A DNA stretch of 64,000 bases from an uncultured Aquimarina sp. (GCA_947502885.1 CANNBP010000001.1:496001-560000); one strand, 5' to 3'; counted from the first letter of the stretch, positions 10,347 through 21,849 are shown. Notes: generated by a model from the sequence alone, not told the origin. Translations and numbers: made by a program.

Positions 10347-10835
10347 ATGACAATGTATAGAGATAATGGGGCAATTGGAGCATTATTAGATGAATATGAA
10401 AAGGCTATGGCAGAACTTCTAATCTGTATAACTGATTTATCTTATGATCATCTAATCACTATTGTAGATAATGAAACTAAAGATCCTGACTGTAAATCAA
10501 TTCAGACCATTCTAACTCATGTTATACGTGCAGGATATGGTTATGTGATTGAAATTAGAAAACACTTGGGCGAACAAATTGATTATCCAAAAAATGAAAC
10601 ACTAAATAGTATTGAAGAGTATCAAAATGGATTAAATAAAATGTTTAAATACAATGAACAGTTGTTTGAAGATTATCCTAAAATAAAACTTGAAGAATAT
10701 AATTCTAACAAAAAAATGATTGTAAAATGGGGACAACTTTATGATGTTGAACAATTATTAGAACATGCCATTGTTCATATATTAAGACATAGGAGACAAA
10801 TAGAACGTTTTATAATACAACTTAAAAACTTGTAA
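10347..10835 (+). CDS. DinB-like family protein
   Basis: 'SIQTILTHVIRAGYGYVIEIRK...LLEHAIVHILRHRRQIERF'. Confidence 0.75.
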   Translation: MTMYRDNGAIGALLDEYEKAMAELLICITDLSYDHLITIVDNETKDPDCKSIQTILTHVIRAGYGYVIEIRKHLGEQIDYPKNETLNSIEEYQNGLNKMFKYNEQLFEDYPKIKLEEYNSNKKMIVKWGQLYDVEQLLEHAIVHILRHRRQIERFIIQLKNL

Positions 10836-10954
10836 ACATTTTTAAAACATATTCATTAACTTTACAAATAGCACCAATTATTTTCCTACCTCAATACTGT
10901 AACAAACTTTAGAGATAAACGTCATGTTATCGCCAATTCATTAGGATTACATAT

Positions 10955-11998
10955 ATGTCGACAATAGAAATTTTACTCATAATCATAAGTGGTCTCGGGG
11001 TCATACATGGTCTCTTTTTAGCTGTTTTTTTGTTTTTCTATCCAAAGGGAAACAGAATATCTAACAAAATACTAAGTGTACTTCTTATCGTACTTTCTTT
11101 TAGAGTTGGTAAATCTGTACTTATGGAATTTGCTCAAGACATAGACATTAAACTTATATGTATTGGTTTGGGTACTCTAATGGCTATTGGCCCACTTTTC
11201 TACCTTTACACCCGTTCTCTTATCGAAAAGGAGTTTCGAATAGAAAAAAAATACTTGTTTCATTTTATTCCCGCTGTGGCTGGAATCTGTTTTGGTTTCT
11301 GGATTAATGATAATAAACTACAATCTATTTCAAAATGGTACTTTCTAGCTATATTTATATTCTATTACGGTCATTATTTAGGTTATCTAATTTCGGGTTA
11401 TTTATATTTTACCAAGAAAAAGAAAAAAGATGTAAACCAAAATGTACATCAATTATTATCTCTTCTCTTCTATGCTTTGCTTATAATTTGGGTCGTATAT
11501 GTATTAAATCTTTTTGATGAATTTATACCTTATATTATTGGACCAATTTTATATACGTTAGTAGCCTACATTGTAAGTTTTATTGTTATTCAGAAAGGTT
11601 ATATCCAAGTAGTCGGAACATCAAAATACAAATCTACTTCGATTTCTGATGCTCAAATCAATACAATATTTGATAAGGTTTTAGACTTAGTAGTTACTCA
11701 AAAACAATTTAAAGATGACACCCTAAGTCTTAAACTTTTAAGTCAAAAACTCAAGGTAAGTACGCAAGTACTTTCTATGGTAGTGAACAAACAATCTAAA
11801 ACAAATTTCAATAATTTTATTAATCGTTACCGCATTGAAGAAGCTATAAAAATGTTTAAAAATGAAGACTATAAAAACCATACTATTGCATCTATAGCTT
11901 TTGAGGTTGGTTTTAGTAGTATTTCTAGCTTTAACAGTGCATTTAAAAAACAAACAGGAAAAACTCCTTTAATGGTAAAAAAAGACTTAATTAAATGA
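10955..11998 (+). CDS. AraC family transcriptional regulator, multi-TM N-terminus
   Basis: Polytopic N-terminus; C-terminal HTH 'TIASIAFEVGFSSISSFNSAFKKQTGKTPLMVKK'. Confidence 0.9.
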   Translation: MSTIEILLIIISGLGVIHGLFLAVFLFFYPKGNRISNKILSVLLIVLSFRVGKSVLMEFAQDIDIKLICIGLGTLMAIGPLFYLYTRSLIEKEFRIEKKYLFHFIPAVAGICFGFWINDNKLQSISKWYFLAIFIFYYGHYLGYLISGYLYFTKKKKKDVNQNVHQLLSLLFYALLIIWVVYVLNLFDEFIPYIIGPILYTLVAYIVSFIVIQKGYIQVVGTSKYKSTSISDAQINTIFDKVLDLVVTQKQFKDDTLSLKLLSQKLKVSTQVLSMVVNKQSKTNFNNFINRYRIEEAIKMFKNEDYKNHTIASIAFEVGFSSISSFNSAFKKQTGKTPLMVKKDLIK

Positions 11999-12084
11999 CC
12001 TTTTACTCTTACGAAATGATCATTTAGGAAGATTTTATCCTCTCTAATACCTTGTTTTGCATAGTATTTATAAAAACAAATATT

Positions 12085-13188
12085 ATGTCTAGAAGAAAAT
12101 CTATTCTCAAGTGGTCTTTAATTACCCTAGGAAGTTTACTACTATTATTGTTCCTTTTTGGTCTATGGTTTATCAATCTAATTCCTCGTAAAGAGTATAC
12201 AAAAGATTTAAAAACAACTTCTGTTCAAGATCTACCTTATCTGTCACAAAATATAGTACCGTTTCGAGGAAAAATACTTGCTGTTGTTACAAGTACAGAT
12301 CTGATGGGCAGTAGTAATAAAAGTACTGGATATGAATTAACAGAATTGGCACGTGCCTATTACATTTTTAAAGCCAATGGGTTTGAGGTAGATGTTGCTA
12401 GTCCGTTAGGTGGTAAACCTCCTGTGGTTATAGATAAAGATGATATGGGAGCCTTTGATTATGCTTTTCTAAACGATACAATTGCACAATACAAAACCAG
12501 CCATACGATCCCAATAGATAAAGTTGTAGATAGTACATATCAAGCAATATTCTTTGCCGGCGGTAAAGGTGCCATGTTCGATTTTCCCGAAAACATAAAA
12601 ATACAATCAATCATCCGCAATTATTATCAAACCGATAAAGTTATTGGAGCCGTATGCCATGGTCCTGCTGCATTGGTTAATGTTATGCTTGATAACAACA
12701 CCCCTTTATTAGCTAATAAAACAGTGAGTAGCTTTACAAACAAAGAAGAACTTCTCCTTATTAAAGATGCTCGTTCTATTTTTCCTTTTCTTCTACAGGA
12801 CAAACTGGTCTCTCGAGGAGCACGTTTTAATGAAGGGCCTATTTATTTAGAAAAAGTGAGTCATGATGATAATTTGATCACAGGTCAAAATCCATGGTCT
12901 ACTTGGGTGTTAGCCGAGACAATGATCAAACAATTGGGATATACACCTAAAAAGAGAAACCCTACGACCGAAGAGAATACCATAGATGTAATTTTAACAT
13001 ATCAAAATAAGGGATATGATCAAGCAAAAACTATGATACAAGAAATGTTATCTCAAAATATCCAATCATTAGATGGTGAGCTTATAGCTATTCATAGCCT
13101 TGTAGCTGGTATGCAAGGAAAAATAGGCACTTCTATCGATCTAATCGGTTTACTTAAATTCGTAAAAAATCAATCATCAAACAATTAA
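12085..13188 (+). CDS. DJ-1/PfpI family (type 1 glutamine amidotransferase-like)
   Basis: 'GFEVDVASPLGGKPPV', 'AIFFAGGKGAMFDFPEN', 'GAVCHGPAALVN'. Alternative upstream ATG at 12052. Confidence 0.85.
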   Translation: MSRRKSILKWSLITLGSLLLLLFLFGLWFINLIPRKEYTKDLKTTSVQDLPYLSQNIVPFRGKILAVVTSTDLMGSSNKSTGYELTELARAYYIFKANGFEVDVASPLGGKPPVVIDKDDMGAFDYAFLNDTIAQYKTSHTIPIDKVVDSTYQAIFFAGGKGAMFDFPENIKIQSIIRNYYQTDKVIGAVCHGPAALVNVMLDNNTPLLANKTVSSFTNKEELLLIKDARSIFPFLLQDKLVSRGARFNEGPIYLEKVSHDDNLITGQNPWSTWVLAETMIKQLGYTPKKRNPTTEENTIDVILTYQNKGYDQAKTMIQEMLSQNIQSLDGELIAIHSLVAGMQGKIGTSIDLIGLLKFVKNQSSNN

Positions 13189-13274
13189 TCAGTTTGGACT
13201 ATTTCTAATAGCCTTTTAGTTGAGGTAATAACAAATAATACCTAAACATAAAGGCTATTTATTCTTGCCTATAG

Positions 13275-13760
13275 TTATAATTCCTTTGTCATTTGCCCTA
13301 AGTTTATCTTTTCTGCCTTTGAGAATTTTATTTCTCTTACAAATTCCATTTCTCCCCACAAGTATAAATTTCCTTTTAATCCCTTTGTGGCTTTCATTCT
13401 TCGGTTTAGCCGATCGGTTTCTTTTTGGGTAGTTTTTCTTCTTTCTCCTAATTGCCCATATAATTTGACAGCTAGGTAATTCTTAAATTTCCCTATAAAT
13501 AAAGATTTCAACCAAAAGAGAGTACCGCTATTCACTCCTAAGACACAAATATTAGGGTTAACCTTTGCATATTGTGGTAGCTTAGAAGGATATTTTTCAA
13601 AATAAAATCCTGTTTGATTATCATTTAGAAACAAGGAACCAATAGGAGTAACTGTAGGATTGTTTTGACAATCAACCGATGCAATTGATATGTGAAAATT
13701 AGACCTAAAACTTTTATTAAAATGCTGCCTTATCTTACTCCAATCGGTTTGTATGTTCAT
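13275..13760 (-). CDS. Pyridoxamine 5'-phosphate oxidase-like protein
   Basis: 'IASVDCQNNPTVTPIGSLFLNDNQTGFYFEKYPSKL'. Confidence 0.6.
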   Translation of the reverse strand: MNIQTDWSKIRQHFNKSFRSNFHISIASVDCQNNPTVTPIGSLFLNDNQTGFYFEKYPSKLPQYAKVNPNICVLGVNSGTLFWLKSLFIGKFKNYLAVKLYGQLGERRKTTQKETDRLNRRMKATKGLKGNLYLWGEMEFVREIKFSKAEKINLGQMTKEL

Positions 13761-13830
13761 CTTTGTTAGATTGTATAGCTTGGTCTAACAAATATACAAG
13801 AATTAGGGTATTATTCTGAGGTGTTAATGA

Positions 13831-14517
13831 TCAATGCAAAACAATGTTTAGGGCATCATATATCAACTTACTACCTTTTGAAGAAATAACGAGTTCTCTC
13901 GAAAACTCAACTTTTTTAAACCAATTATCTTCTAACATTTTTTGAAAAAAAACTGCTCCAAGATGACCGGCTAAATGTGGACGACGTTCTGACCAATCAA
14001 GGCATTGTCGAGTCAAAGGTCTGCGACTTTTTTCAAAATTACTTTCAAAAATATCAAATCGAGAAAACCATTCCCAACCCTTTTCTGTAACTAAGTAACC
14101 TTTTTCAATATTTGTTAAATACCCTTGTGTAAGTAGCCCATCTGTAATTGAAACCCCAACATAACCTGCCAAATGATCATAGCATGTTCTGCAGTATGTA
14201 ACACCTGTTTTAAGCACTGGTTTATTTGATTTAATAGATAACTCTTTATTGGCTAAATTGGCCAATGATTCAACGGCGTATGCAACTTCTGTATTTGCCA
14301 AAGAATAATACCGATGCCTTCCTTGACTATCAACCTTGACTATATTTCCTTTAAGCAGTTTTGATAAATGATTGCTTACAGACGTAGAAGATAAATTTGA
14401 AACAAGTGCTAATTCGCCAGCTGTATATGCTCTATCATCAAGTAAATTCCATACAATTTTTGCTCTTGAAGGCTCACATAGTAGTGCCGCTACTGAAATA
14501 AATTTTTCTTCTTCCAT
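13831..14517 (-). CDS. ArsR-family (winged HTH) transcriptional regulator
   Basis: 'ALLCEPSRAKIVWNLLDDRAYTAGELALVSNLSSTSVSNHLSKLLKGNIVKVDSQGRHRYYSLAN'. Confidence 0.9.
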   Translation of the reverse strand: MEEEKFISVAALLCEPSRAKIVWNLLDDRAYTAGELALVSNLSSTSVSNHLSKLLKGNIVKVDSQGRHRYYSLANTEVAYAVESLANLANKELSIKSNKPVLKTGVTYCRTCYDHLAGYVGVSITDGLLTQGYLTNIEKGYLVTEKGWEWFSRFDIFESNFEKSRRPLTRQCLDWSERRPHLAGHLGAVFFQKMLEDNWFKKVEFSRELVISSKGSKLIYDALNIVLH

Positions 14518-14586
14518 AGTTCAGTTTGAGATGAAATATAAAGGTAATAATTCAATTTACTTTGTTCAACATTAAAAAGTATAAAA

Positions 14587-15003
14587 ATGAAAGACATAGA
14601 AATTCTATTTAAAAATAAACCCGGGCAATTAGCTCTTATGGGTGAAATACTAGGAAAAAGTAAAATCAGCCTTGAAGGTGGGGGTGTTTTTCATAATGAA
14701 GAATATTCGATAGCTCACTTCTTGGTTGAAGAAGCTGATCGAGCAAAAATCGAACTTGAAAAAGTGGGCATAAAAGTCATAAAGATTAGTGATGTTGTTA
14801 TTCAGAAACTTAGACAGGATATACCAGGTCAATTAGGGATGTTTTGTAAGAAGCTAGCAGAAGCGAATATTAATATCTTAACACAATACAGTGATCATGC
14901 AAACCAATTGATTGTAGTGGTTGATGATTATGAAACTGGGAAACAAATTTCAGAACAATGGATGAAGAAATGGTGGGGCACTACTGAAGATTACATTATA
15001 TGA
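14587..15003 (+). CDS. ACT-domain protein
   Basis: 'EILFKNKPGQLALMGEILGKSKISLEGGGVF' and second repeat 'DIPGQLGMFCKKLAEANINI'. Confidence 0.75.
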   Translation: MKDIEILFKNKPGQLALMGEILGKSKISLEGGGVFHNEEYSIAHFLVEEADRAKIELEKVGIKVIKISDVVIQKLRQDIPGQLGMFCKKLAEANINILTQYSDHANQLIVVVDDYETGKQISEQWMKKWWGTTEDYII

Positions 15004-15129
15004 AAAAGTGAACAAAACTATCTTACTATAAATTCGATTTACTTCTTTTAGAAACATCAATTTAAAAGATATCGATTTTATTAAATACTCTATAATTGAA
15101 AATAGTATTATTATTTCAAATTTCAGAAA

Positions 15130-16167
15130 ATGAAAAAAAATCTTTACACACTTCTACCACTAGTCTGTTTTGTGATGTTACAGGCGTGTACGAGCAATAA
15201 AAATCAAACCAAAAACACTATTGACTCGATTAGTACCAAGGAATCTTTAACTGAAACGAATGGTTCAATATCGAAAATTAGTAATAAAGTTAAACTCGAT
15301 CTAGGTGGTTACTGGAGTAATCAAAAATGTAATATTTCATTCGATATATCTAAAAATGAAGATGAATATAGATACACGTTCAAATCAGATAAAAGAACTA
15401 TAACTAACTCTTTGGATATTATCAATCAAGACCATGCCATATATCTAAAGTTTAACGGTATTCCATGGAGTAAGAATCAAGTACATCCAGAAGCCGAACA
15501 AGTACTCCCTACAAGTATAGAGGCCCTGTATAATCCCGCCGAAAACAACTTTGTCATTCAGAATTACGGAAACTCATCCTATCAATATCTTAAACTCGAA
15601 GAAGGCTGTGAAAAATACATTCATTTTGAAAAAGGGAGATCCCCTATCCAAGACACACTACATATTTTATCCAATGCAATCAAAAACTCTATTAAGGGGT
15701 ATACCATACGTTATTGGGAAAAAGGAGACATTACCAATGATCAAATAGATGATTTTATCATCGTTATGCAAAGTAATGAATACAATGAGGAGCTAACTGG
15801 TATCTCAGAAGCTTATCATAGAAAAGTAGTCCTTCTTGAAACTACTAATTTTCCGAATTTCAAAATACGAGCAATAAACGATCATATTATTGAATGCTCT
15901 GATTGCGGCGGTAGCGGTATAGGAGATCCTTTTTCAGGTATCACTATTAAAAATAATTATTTTTCGTTTGAACAACTATTTGGAAGCTGTGCTAAAAATT
16001 ATAATGTCATCACTTTTAAATCTACAAGTAATGATTTTTTTCTACATAGCATCGGAAACGAAAGTTACTCTTGTCATGATAATAAAGAAGATGAAGTCAA
16101 GGTAACACGCACTAAGAAAACGGTTAAAGATTTTGGTACTGTTACCTTTAAACAATACATCAAGTAA
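15130..16167 (+). CDS. Hypothetical lipoprotein
   Basis: Signal peptide with lipobox 'VMLQACTSN'. Confidence 0.65.
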   Translation: MKKNLYTLLPLVCFVMLQACTSNKNQTKNTIDSISTKESLTETNGSISKISNKVKLDLGGYWSNQKCNISFDISKNEDEYRYTFKSDKRTITNSLDIINQDHAIYLKFNGIPWSKNQVHPEAEQVLPTSIEALYNPAENNFVIQNYGNSSYQYLKLEEGCEKYIHFEKGRSPIQDTLHILSNAIKNSIKGYTIRYWEKGDITNDQIDDFIIVMQSNEYNEELTGISEAYHRKVVLLETTNFPNFKIRAINDHIIECSDCGGSGIGDPFSGITIKNNYFSFEQLFGSCAKNYNVITFKSTSNDFFLHSIGNESYSCHDNKEDEVKVTRTKKTVKDFGTVTFKQYIK

Positions 16168-16188
16168 ATACTATAAATAAAAAAAGGA

Positions 16189-16659
16189 ATGAATTCTATT
16201 GAAATTATTATTTTAAATTTTTCTGAAATTAGAAGAAGGAGTATAAAGTTATGGAGTGGTATTCCAACTGAATCTTTAAACTGGAAACCCGACAAAGATG
16301 CATTAAGTATTATCGAAATGATTAGGCATGTCCTAGAAGCCGAACATCTTTTTCATACGATTATTAAGAACAAAGGGAACTTAGGAGACTATCCATCCCC
16401 TTGGAAAGATTTGCCGTATATCGACTTAAAAAACGAACTAGAGTATACCGAAAAGTACAGATCAGAATTTATAGATATGATAAAAACGCTTAGTGAATCG
16501 GATCTAGACACGATAAGAATTGAAAGAAGTGAGGTCGGACAAAGTAAAAAGCTAGGTGATTATTTGAACCGTATTGCCTATCATGAAGCTGTACATACAG
16601 GTCAAATGCTCGATTATTTGAGAACTGCTGGCATCAAAAGACCACAAATCTGGGATTAA
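16189..16659 (+). CDS. DinB family protein
   Basis: '[27 protein letters not shown]...[17 protein letters not shown]'. Confidence 0.88.
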   Translation: MNSIEIIILNFSEIRRRSIKLWSGIPTESLNWKPDKDALSIIEMIRHVLEAEHLFHTIIKNKGNLGDYPSPWKDLPYIDLKNELEYTEKYRSEFIDMIKTLSESDLDTIRIERSEVGQSKKLGDYLNRIAYHEAVHTGQMLDYLRTAGIKRPQIWD

Positions 16660-16721
16660 AACAAGAACTTGTTTATAAAGTTACGAACTATATCTTTGCA
16701 CAGATTCAAATTAATATCAAA

Positions 16722-17531
16722 TTGATGAATAGAATAGTGCATATAGAATCCGAAATCGCAAGTTTAAGAACACAATTAAATACCCATAAACTTTATAATC
16801 ACTTACAGAACATTGATCATATCAAAATATTTATGGAAAATCATGTATATGCAGTTTGGGACTTTATGTCATTACTTAAAGCATTACAAATTAAGCTCAC
16901 CAATGTAGAATTGCCTTGGACTCCAAGCCCCAATCCTAAACTAGCTAGATTCATTAATGAGATTGTACATGCAGAAGAAAGTGATATTAATGAAATTGGT
17001 GAACCAAAAAGTCACCTTGAAATGTATCTCGATGCTATGATACAAATTGAGGCTAGTACCGCTTCAATCTGCTCATTCATAAAAGGTATTGAAACTGGAA
17101 ATACAATTGAGTACGCCATAAATCAAATTAACCTAGATCAACGCGTGGCAGAGTTTGTAAAGTTTACCTTTGCCGTAATCAAAACTAATAAACCTCATTT
17201 AATTGCCTCTGCATTTACTTTTGGTCGAGAGGATGTTATACCAGATATGTTTGTAGAAATCCTAAAAAAAGCAGATTCAGAAAATAAAAAATACAATAAA
17301 CTTACCTATTATCTAGAAAGACATATAGAATTAGATGGTGATGAACATGGACCACTTTCTTTACAAATGGTTGCAGAATTATGTGGCTTAGATGATGAAA
17401 AATGGAATGGGACCCTAGAAGTTGCCAAACAGGCTTTATTACATAGAATTAAATTATGGGATGCCATTTCTGACCATATTGAAAAAGATAAACCTTTTTA
17501 TAATAAATTATCTTTAGCATCAGACAAATAA
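16722..17531 (+). CDS. DUF3050 family protein
   Basis: '[20 protein letters not shown]...[12 protein letters not shown]...[18 protein letters not shown]'; start may be 16725 (MNRIV). Confidence 0.8.
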   Translation: MMNRIVHIESEIASLRTQLNTHKLYNHLQNIDHIKIFMENHVYAVWDFMSLLKALQIKLTNVELPWTPSPNPKLARFINEIVHAEESDINEIGEPKSHLEMYLDAMIQIEASTASICSFIKGIETGNTIEYAINQINLDQRVAEFVKFTFAVIKTNKPHLIASAFTFGREDVIPDMFVEILKKADSENKKYNKLTYYLERHIELDGDEHGPLSLQMVAELCGLDDEKWNGTLEVAKQALLHRIKLWDAISDHIEKDKPFYNKLSLASDK

Positions 17532-17720
17532 ATTTTGGATCAAAAATAGATCCCTTTTTATTACTTGACAACGCCAATAAAGATCTTTACTTACGTTTGA
17601 TATTTTTAAGTAAATCATTCTAAATTAAAGTATCAGATGCATATTCCTAAGGAATACCTAATTCTCTTTCTGTTTACCTTAATTATCCTTAAATTCGTGG
17701 CTTCAAAAATAAACACATTT

Positions 17721-19112
17721 ATGAGCACATATGATATCATCGTTCTGGGTAGTGGTCCCGGAGGTTATGTAACTGCAATCAGAGCTTCTCAATTAGGGTT
17801 TAAAACCGCAATAGTAGAAAAAGAAAACCTAGGAGGCGTATGCCTTAACTGGGGATGTATACCTACAAAAGCATTATTAAAAAGTGCACAGGTATTTGAC
17901 TACCTTAAACATGCTTCTGATTACGGACTTACTATCGAGAAATTTGATAAAGACTTTGATGCTGTTGTAAAACGTAGTCGTGGTGTAGCAGAAGGAATGA
18001 GCAAAGGAGTGCAATTCCTAATGAAAAAGAACAAAATCGATGTTATTGAAGGATTTGGTAAGCTAAAAGCAGGAAATAAAGTAACTGTAACAGCGGCCGA
18101 TGGAAATGCAACAGACTACGAAGGAAAGCATATTATAGTTGCTACAGGAGCAAGATCTAGAGAATTACCAAACTTACCACAGGATGGTAAAAAAGTAATT
18201 GGATATAGAGAAGCAATGACCTTGCCTACACAACCAAAAAAGATGATCGTTGTAGGATCTGGAGCAATTGGTGTAGAATTTGCACATTTCTATAATGCAA
18301 TGGGAACAGAAGTTACCATCGTAGAGTTTTTACCAAACCTAGTTCCTCTTGAAGACGAAGAAGTATCTAAGCAATTTGCACGTAACTTCAAGAAAGCAGG
18401 AATCAAAGTTATGACCAACTCATCTGTAGAAAGTGTAGATACTAGTGGTGATGGTGTTAAAGCAACAGTAAAAACTAAAAAAGGAGAAGAAATTCTTGAA
18501 GCTGATATTGTATTGTCTGCTGTTGGTATTAAAACCAATATAGAAAACATTGGATTAGAAGAATTGGGTATCGCTACAGATAGAGATAAGATTGTTGTAA
18601 ATGACTGGTACCAAACTAATATCCCAGGAATATATGCGATTGGAGATGTAGTACCTGGTCCCGCTTTAGCTCATGTAGCCTCTGCAGAAGGAATTACTTG
18701 TGTAGAAAAAATAGCAGGAATGCATGTCGAAGCTATCGACTATGGTAACATCCCAGGATGTACTTATGCATCTCCAGAAATTGCAAGTGTAGGTATGACA
18801 GAAGCACAAGCTAAAGAAGCTGGTTATGAGCTAAAAATTGGTAAATTTCCTTTCTCTGCTTCTGGTAAAGCTAGTGCCGCAGGAACCAAAGATGGTTTTG
18901 TAAAGGTGATTTTTGATGCTAAATATGGGGAATGGCTAGGTTGCCATATGATTGGTGCTGGAGTTACTGATATGATTGCTGAAGCTGTTCTAGGTAGAAA
19001 ATTAGAAACAACAGGGCACGAAGTTTTAAAAGCCATCCACCCTCACCCAACCATGAGTGAAGCTGTAATGGAAGCCGTTGCAGATGCATATGATGAGGTA
19101 ATTCATTTGTAG
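17721..19112 (+). CDS. lpd: Dihydrolipoyl dehydrogenase
   Basis: 'YDIIVLGSGPGGYVTAIRASQLG..VCLNWGCIPTKALL...HPHPTMSEAVMEA'; start at internal MSTYD preferred over ATG 17637. Confidence 0.95.
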   Translation: MSTYDIIVLGSGPGGYVTAIRASQLGFKTAIVEKENLGGVCLNWGCIPTKALLKSAQVFDYLKHASDYGLTIEKFDKDFDAVVKRSRGVAEGMSKGVQFLMKKNKIDVIEGFGKLKAGNKVTVTAADGNATDYEGKHIIVATGARSRELPNLPQDGKKVIGYREAMTLPTQPKKMIVVGSGAIGVEFAHFYNAMGTEVTIVEFLPNLVPLEDEEVSKQFARNFKKAGIKVMTNSSVESVDTSGDGVKATVKTKKGEEILEADIVLSAVGIKTNIENIGLEELGIATDRDKIVVNDWYQTNIPGIYAIGDVVPGPALAHVASAEGITCVEKIAGMHVEAIDYGNIPGCTYASPEIASVGMTEAQAKEAGYELKIGKFPFSASGKASAAGTKDGFVKVIFDAKYGEWLGCHMIGAGVTDMIAEAVLGRKLETTGHEVLKAIHPHPTMSEAVMEAVADAYDEVIHL

Positions 19113-19145
19113 AAGGGGAATATAAAAATAAAAGATAAAGTCTTA

Positions 19146-19186
19146 AAAAAATGCCTTACTAGAAACAGTAAGGCATTTTTCTTTAA
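19146..19186. terminator. Hairpin terminator
   Basis: aaaaaatgccttactagaaacagtaaggcatttttct. Confidence 0.8.
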
Positions 19187-19665
19187 TATATTTTAAAGTA
19201 GACCCTTAACTATTACTTTTAGATTTCTTTAATACTTTGTATTCTGCTTCAAAAGTCTTATAAGTAAATTGAAAATCAATTTTCATTTTTTAAAAGTAAA
19301 AAATTCCCCATCTCGTTACATCCCCTAAAACACTAAGGGTCTAAAATAAACAGTAGTTTAGACGAACAATTTACCGTATTCAAAATACAATATATCTATT
19401 TGAAAAACAGGTTAATACCACAAAAAAAACAACTAACAATACGTAAATATATGGCAAGATTTCCGTAGGTGTTTTTTAGAATTAATTTATACCTTTAGTA
19501 TGCAAATCACACGATTTAGCGCATCATTAATAACCATTTTTAACCAGTGTGATCAAGAACCATATTCGATTGAGTAGCTACTATCATTTTTTTGATTACA
19601 AAAAAAGAGGCACCCGAAAATCTTATTAAAATTAGAGTAGGGATTACTATTAAAACTAATAAACT

Positions 19666-20421
19666 ATGTCAACAATTAACTGGAACAACGGTAGATTAAT
19701 TGAACTTGAAGAAGGGGAAACTGCAACAAGTAATGGAAGTTTAAACAATGGACAATTATACTGTTTATTTTTTTACAATGCAGCTGGAAATGACGCTAAC
19801 ACTACGGTAAATGTAGTTTGGTCAAACTCTCAACCACCAATACAATTAACTGTTCCTGGTACTACGATGAATCAAGGATTAGCTGCATTATGTTTTGTTG
19901 ATGGAAGTGAGACAAATACTGTATCGGTTTCTATAACAAATGGAAATCAAGGAGCAAAAATCCAAGCTTTTATTGGTAGCGTAAAAATGCCAACGGATAC
20001 TGCTGGAATCAACAACAAACAATTACCATTAAACGGACAAGAGCAAAGTTTCCAAAAATTCACTCGTTTTTATGCTGTACCTGAGTCTCACTGGTATTCA
20101 GGGCAAATCCAAAGTAACATTAACCAATTTACTTCGGTACAATTCTCAGAACATAAAGCTCAAGTAATTATTGTAAACAAACTTGTTGATCCTAATACTG
20201 TTATAAAGTATGCTGGAAACTCTCAAAGCTTAGTTACATTAACTACTTCAGAAACTCAGTCTCAACCATTTACTTTACAAGGTAATGGACAACAACTTGT
20301 TTGGATAAATGCAGATAGCACTCAAAATAGTACTGATGCTACTATATCTGTTCAATCATTAAGTGCTCTTTATCAAGAAAACATAACTACTGAAGCAGAA
20401 GCATTAAGTAGTTTGGCTTAA
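19666..20421 (+). CDS. Hypothetical protein, Asn/Gln/Thr-rich, no signal peptide
   Basis: 251 aa ORF with clean start, isolated in intergenic space; beta-rich composition. Confidence 0.65.
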   Translation: MSTINWNNGRLIELEEGETATSNGSLNNGQLYCLFFYNAAGNDANTTVNVVWSNSQPPIQLTVPGTTMNQGLAALCFVDGSETNTVSVSITNGNQGAKIQAFIGSVKMPTDTAGINNKQLPLNGQEQSFQKFTRFYAVPESHWYSGQIQSNINQFTSVQFSEHKAQVIIVNKLVDPNTVIKYAGNSQSLVTLTTSETQSQPFTLQGNGQQLVWINADSTQNSTDATISVQSLSALYQENITTEAEALSSLA

Positions 20422-20576
20422 TTTCTTGTTAAATCAATTAATATAGGCTTAGTATGTGATTTCAGAAAACTAACCAACCATCAGCACTTAACTTAAAAAT
20501 CTTTAGAATAGTAAGTTATCCTCTTGACTTCTAGTAGGTGTATGAACCACACTAAGCCTATATTGAAATATAATCA

Positions 20577-20641
20577 GGATTGGTAATTGATCATTTGATA
20601 GTCTTATTATCTTATAAATCAATTACCAATCTTGTTTTTTT
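20577..20641. terminator. Hairpin terminator-like inverted repeat
   Basis: gattggtaattgat ... atcaattaccaatc followed by T-run. Confidence 0.65.
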
Positions 20642-20658
20642 TACACCTTACTATTTTA

Positions 20659-21078
20659 CTATTTATCTAAGAAACTTTGTATTGCCAATTCATAACTTTG
20701 TAATCCAAAACCAAGAATCACCCCTCTGGCATTAGGTGATATATAGGATTGATGTCTAAACTCTTCTCTTCCAAAAGTATTAGAGATATGAACTTCGACG
20801 ACAGGAGTAGCAATTGCCTTTATAGCATCACCTATACCAATAGAAGTATGTGTATAAGCACCTGCATTAAGTATAACGCCATCATAATCATCATCGGCAT
20901 TTTGAATATGAGTAATTAGCTCTCCTTCTATATTAGATTGAAAATAGGATAATTCTACCGCTGAAAAACGAGATTGCAATTGTTTAAAGAAACCTTCAAA
21001 TGTTTGATCCCCATAAATACCAGGTTCACGCTTACCTAAAAGATTTAAATTAGGCCCGTTAAGTATAAGTAATTTCAT
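20659..21078 (-). CDS. aroQ: 3-dehydroquinate dehydratase type II
   Basis: 'ILNGPNLNLLGKREPGIYG...GVILNAGAYTHTSIGIGDAI...EVHISNTFGREEFRHQSYIS'. Confidence 0.96.
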   Translation of the reverse strand: MKLLILNGPNLNLLGKREPGIYGDQTFEGFFKQLQSRFSAVELSYFQSNIEGELITHIQNADDDYDGVILNAGAYTHTSIGIGDAIKAIATPVVEVHISNTFGREEFRHQSYISPNARGVILGFGLQSYELAIQSFLDK

Positions 21079-21107
21079 TTATTAAAATATATTCGTAAGA
21101 TATCAAC

Positions 21108-21731
21108 TTATAATTGATCATCTTGTCTTCTGTTGTTTTTTGTTTTAAATAAGTATCCAATAGAAACTTGACCTACACCATTTTTATTCGTTATATCCAG
21201 AGTATCTAGATCATTAATATTAGTCAATCCTAAATTATATCTTAACTGAAAAAATAATCCACTTTCTAATCTATAACTCGCACCAATACCCCAACTAAAA
21301 TCAAAGTTTTTAAAGGAATTATAAAACTCATCAGAAGTATCTTCTGCCGAATTACTGGCATTAGCCAAGGTAGAAATTTGAGGACCTGTTTCAAAGCTAA
21401 ATGAATTTGTGATATCATATTTTGCCATAACAGGAAGTGCTAAGTAATTCAAACTTATCTTATTTTCTTCTCCATTCTCATCAATGGTGTACCCCTGTGC
21501 CGAGTACAATATTTCTGCCTGAAAATAAAAACGTTTAACCACAGGAAATTCAATTACCGCTCCCAAATGCATACGTATTCTAGCATCACCTTCAGTATCT
21601 CCGTTAATATTTGCATAATTAGCTCCTATTTTAAATCCTGCTCTGGTATACAAAACTTCCTCATCTTCTTGACCATAAAAACTAATAGTCATAAACAATG
21701 CGATCAATGTGGTAACAAAAATGTTTTTCAT
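21108..21731 (-). CDS. Outer-membrane beta-barrel protein (porin family)
   Basis: Signal peptide, 'GFKIGANYANINGD...FYFQAEILYSAQGYT...QVSIGYLF'. Confidence 0.85.
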   Translation of the reverse strand: MKNIFVTTLIALFMTISFYGQEDEEVLYTRAGFKIGANYANINGDTEGDARIRMHLGAVIEFPVVKRFYFQAEILYSAQGYTIDENGEENKISLNYLALPVMAKYDITNSFSFETGPQISTLANASNSAEDTSDEFYNSFKNFDFSWGIGASYRLESGLFFQLRYNLGLTNINDLDTLDITNKNGVGQVSIGYLFKTKNNRRQDDQL

Positions 21732-21849
21732 ACTCTTAAACTTTACCCTTCAAAAGTAACTTTATTTTTTAAAACACTCTGGTCAGAATAAAAAAAAGCA
21801 CCTCAATAATTTGAGATGCTTGTATTGTAAATAAGACGATATACAGTTC

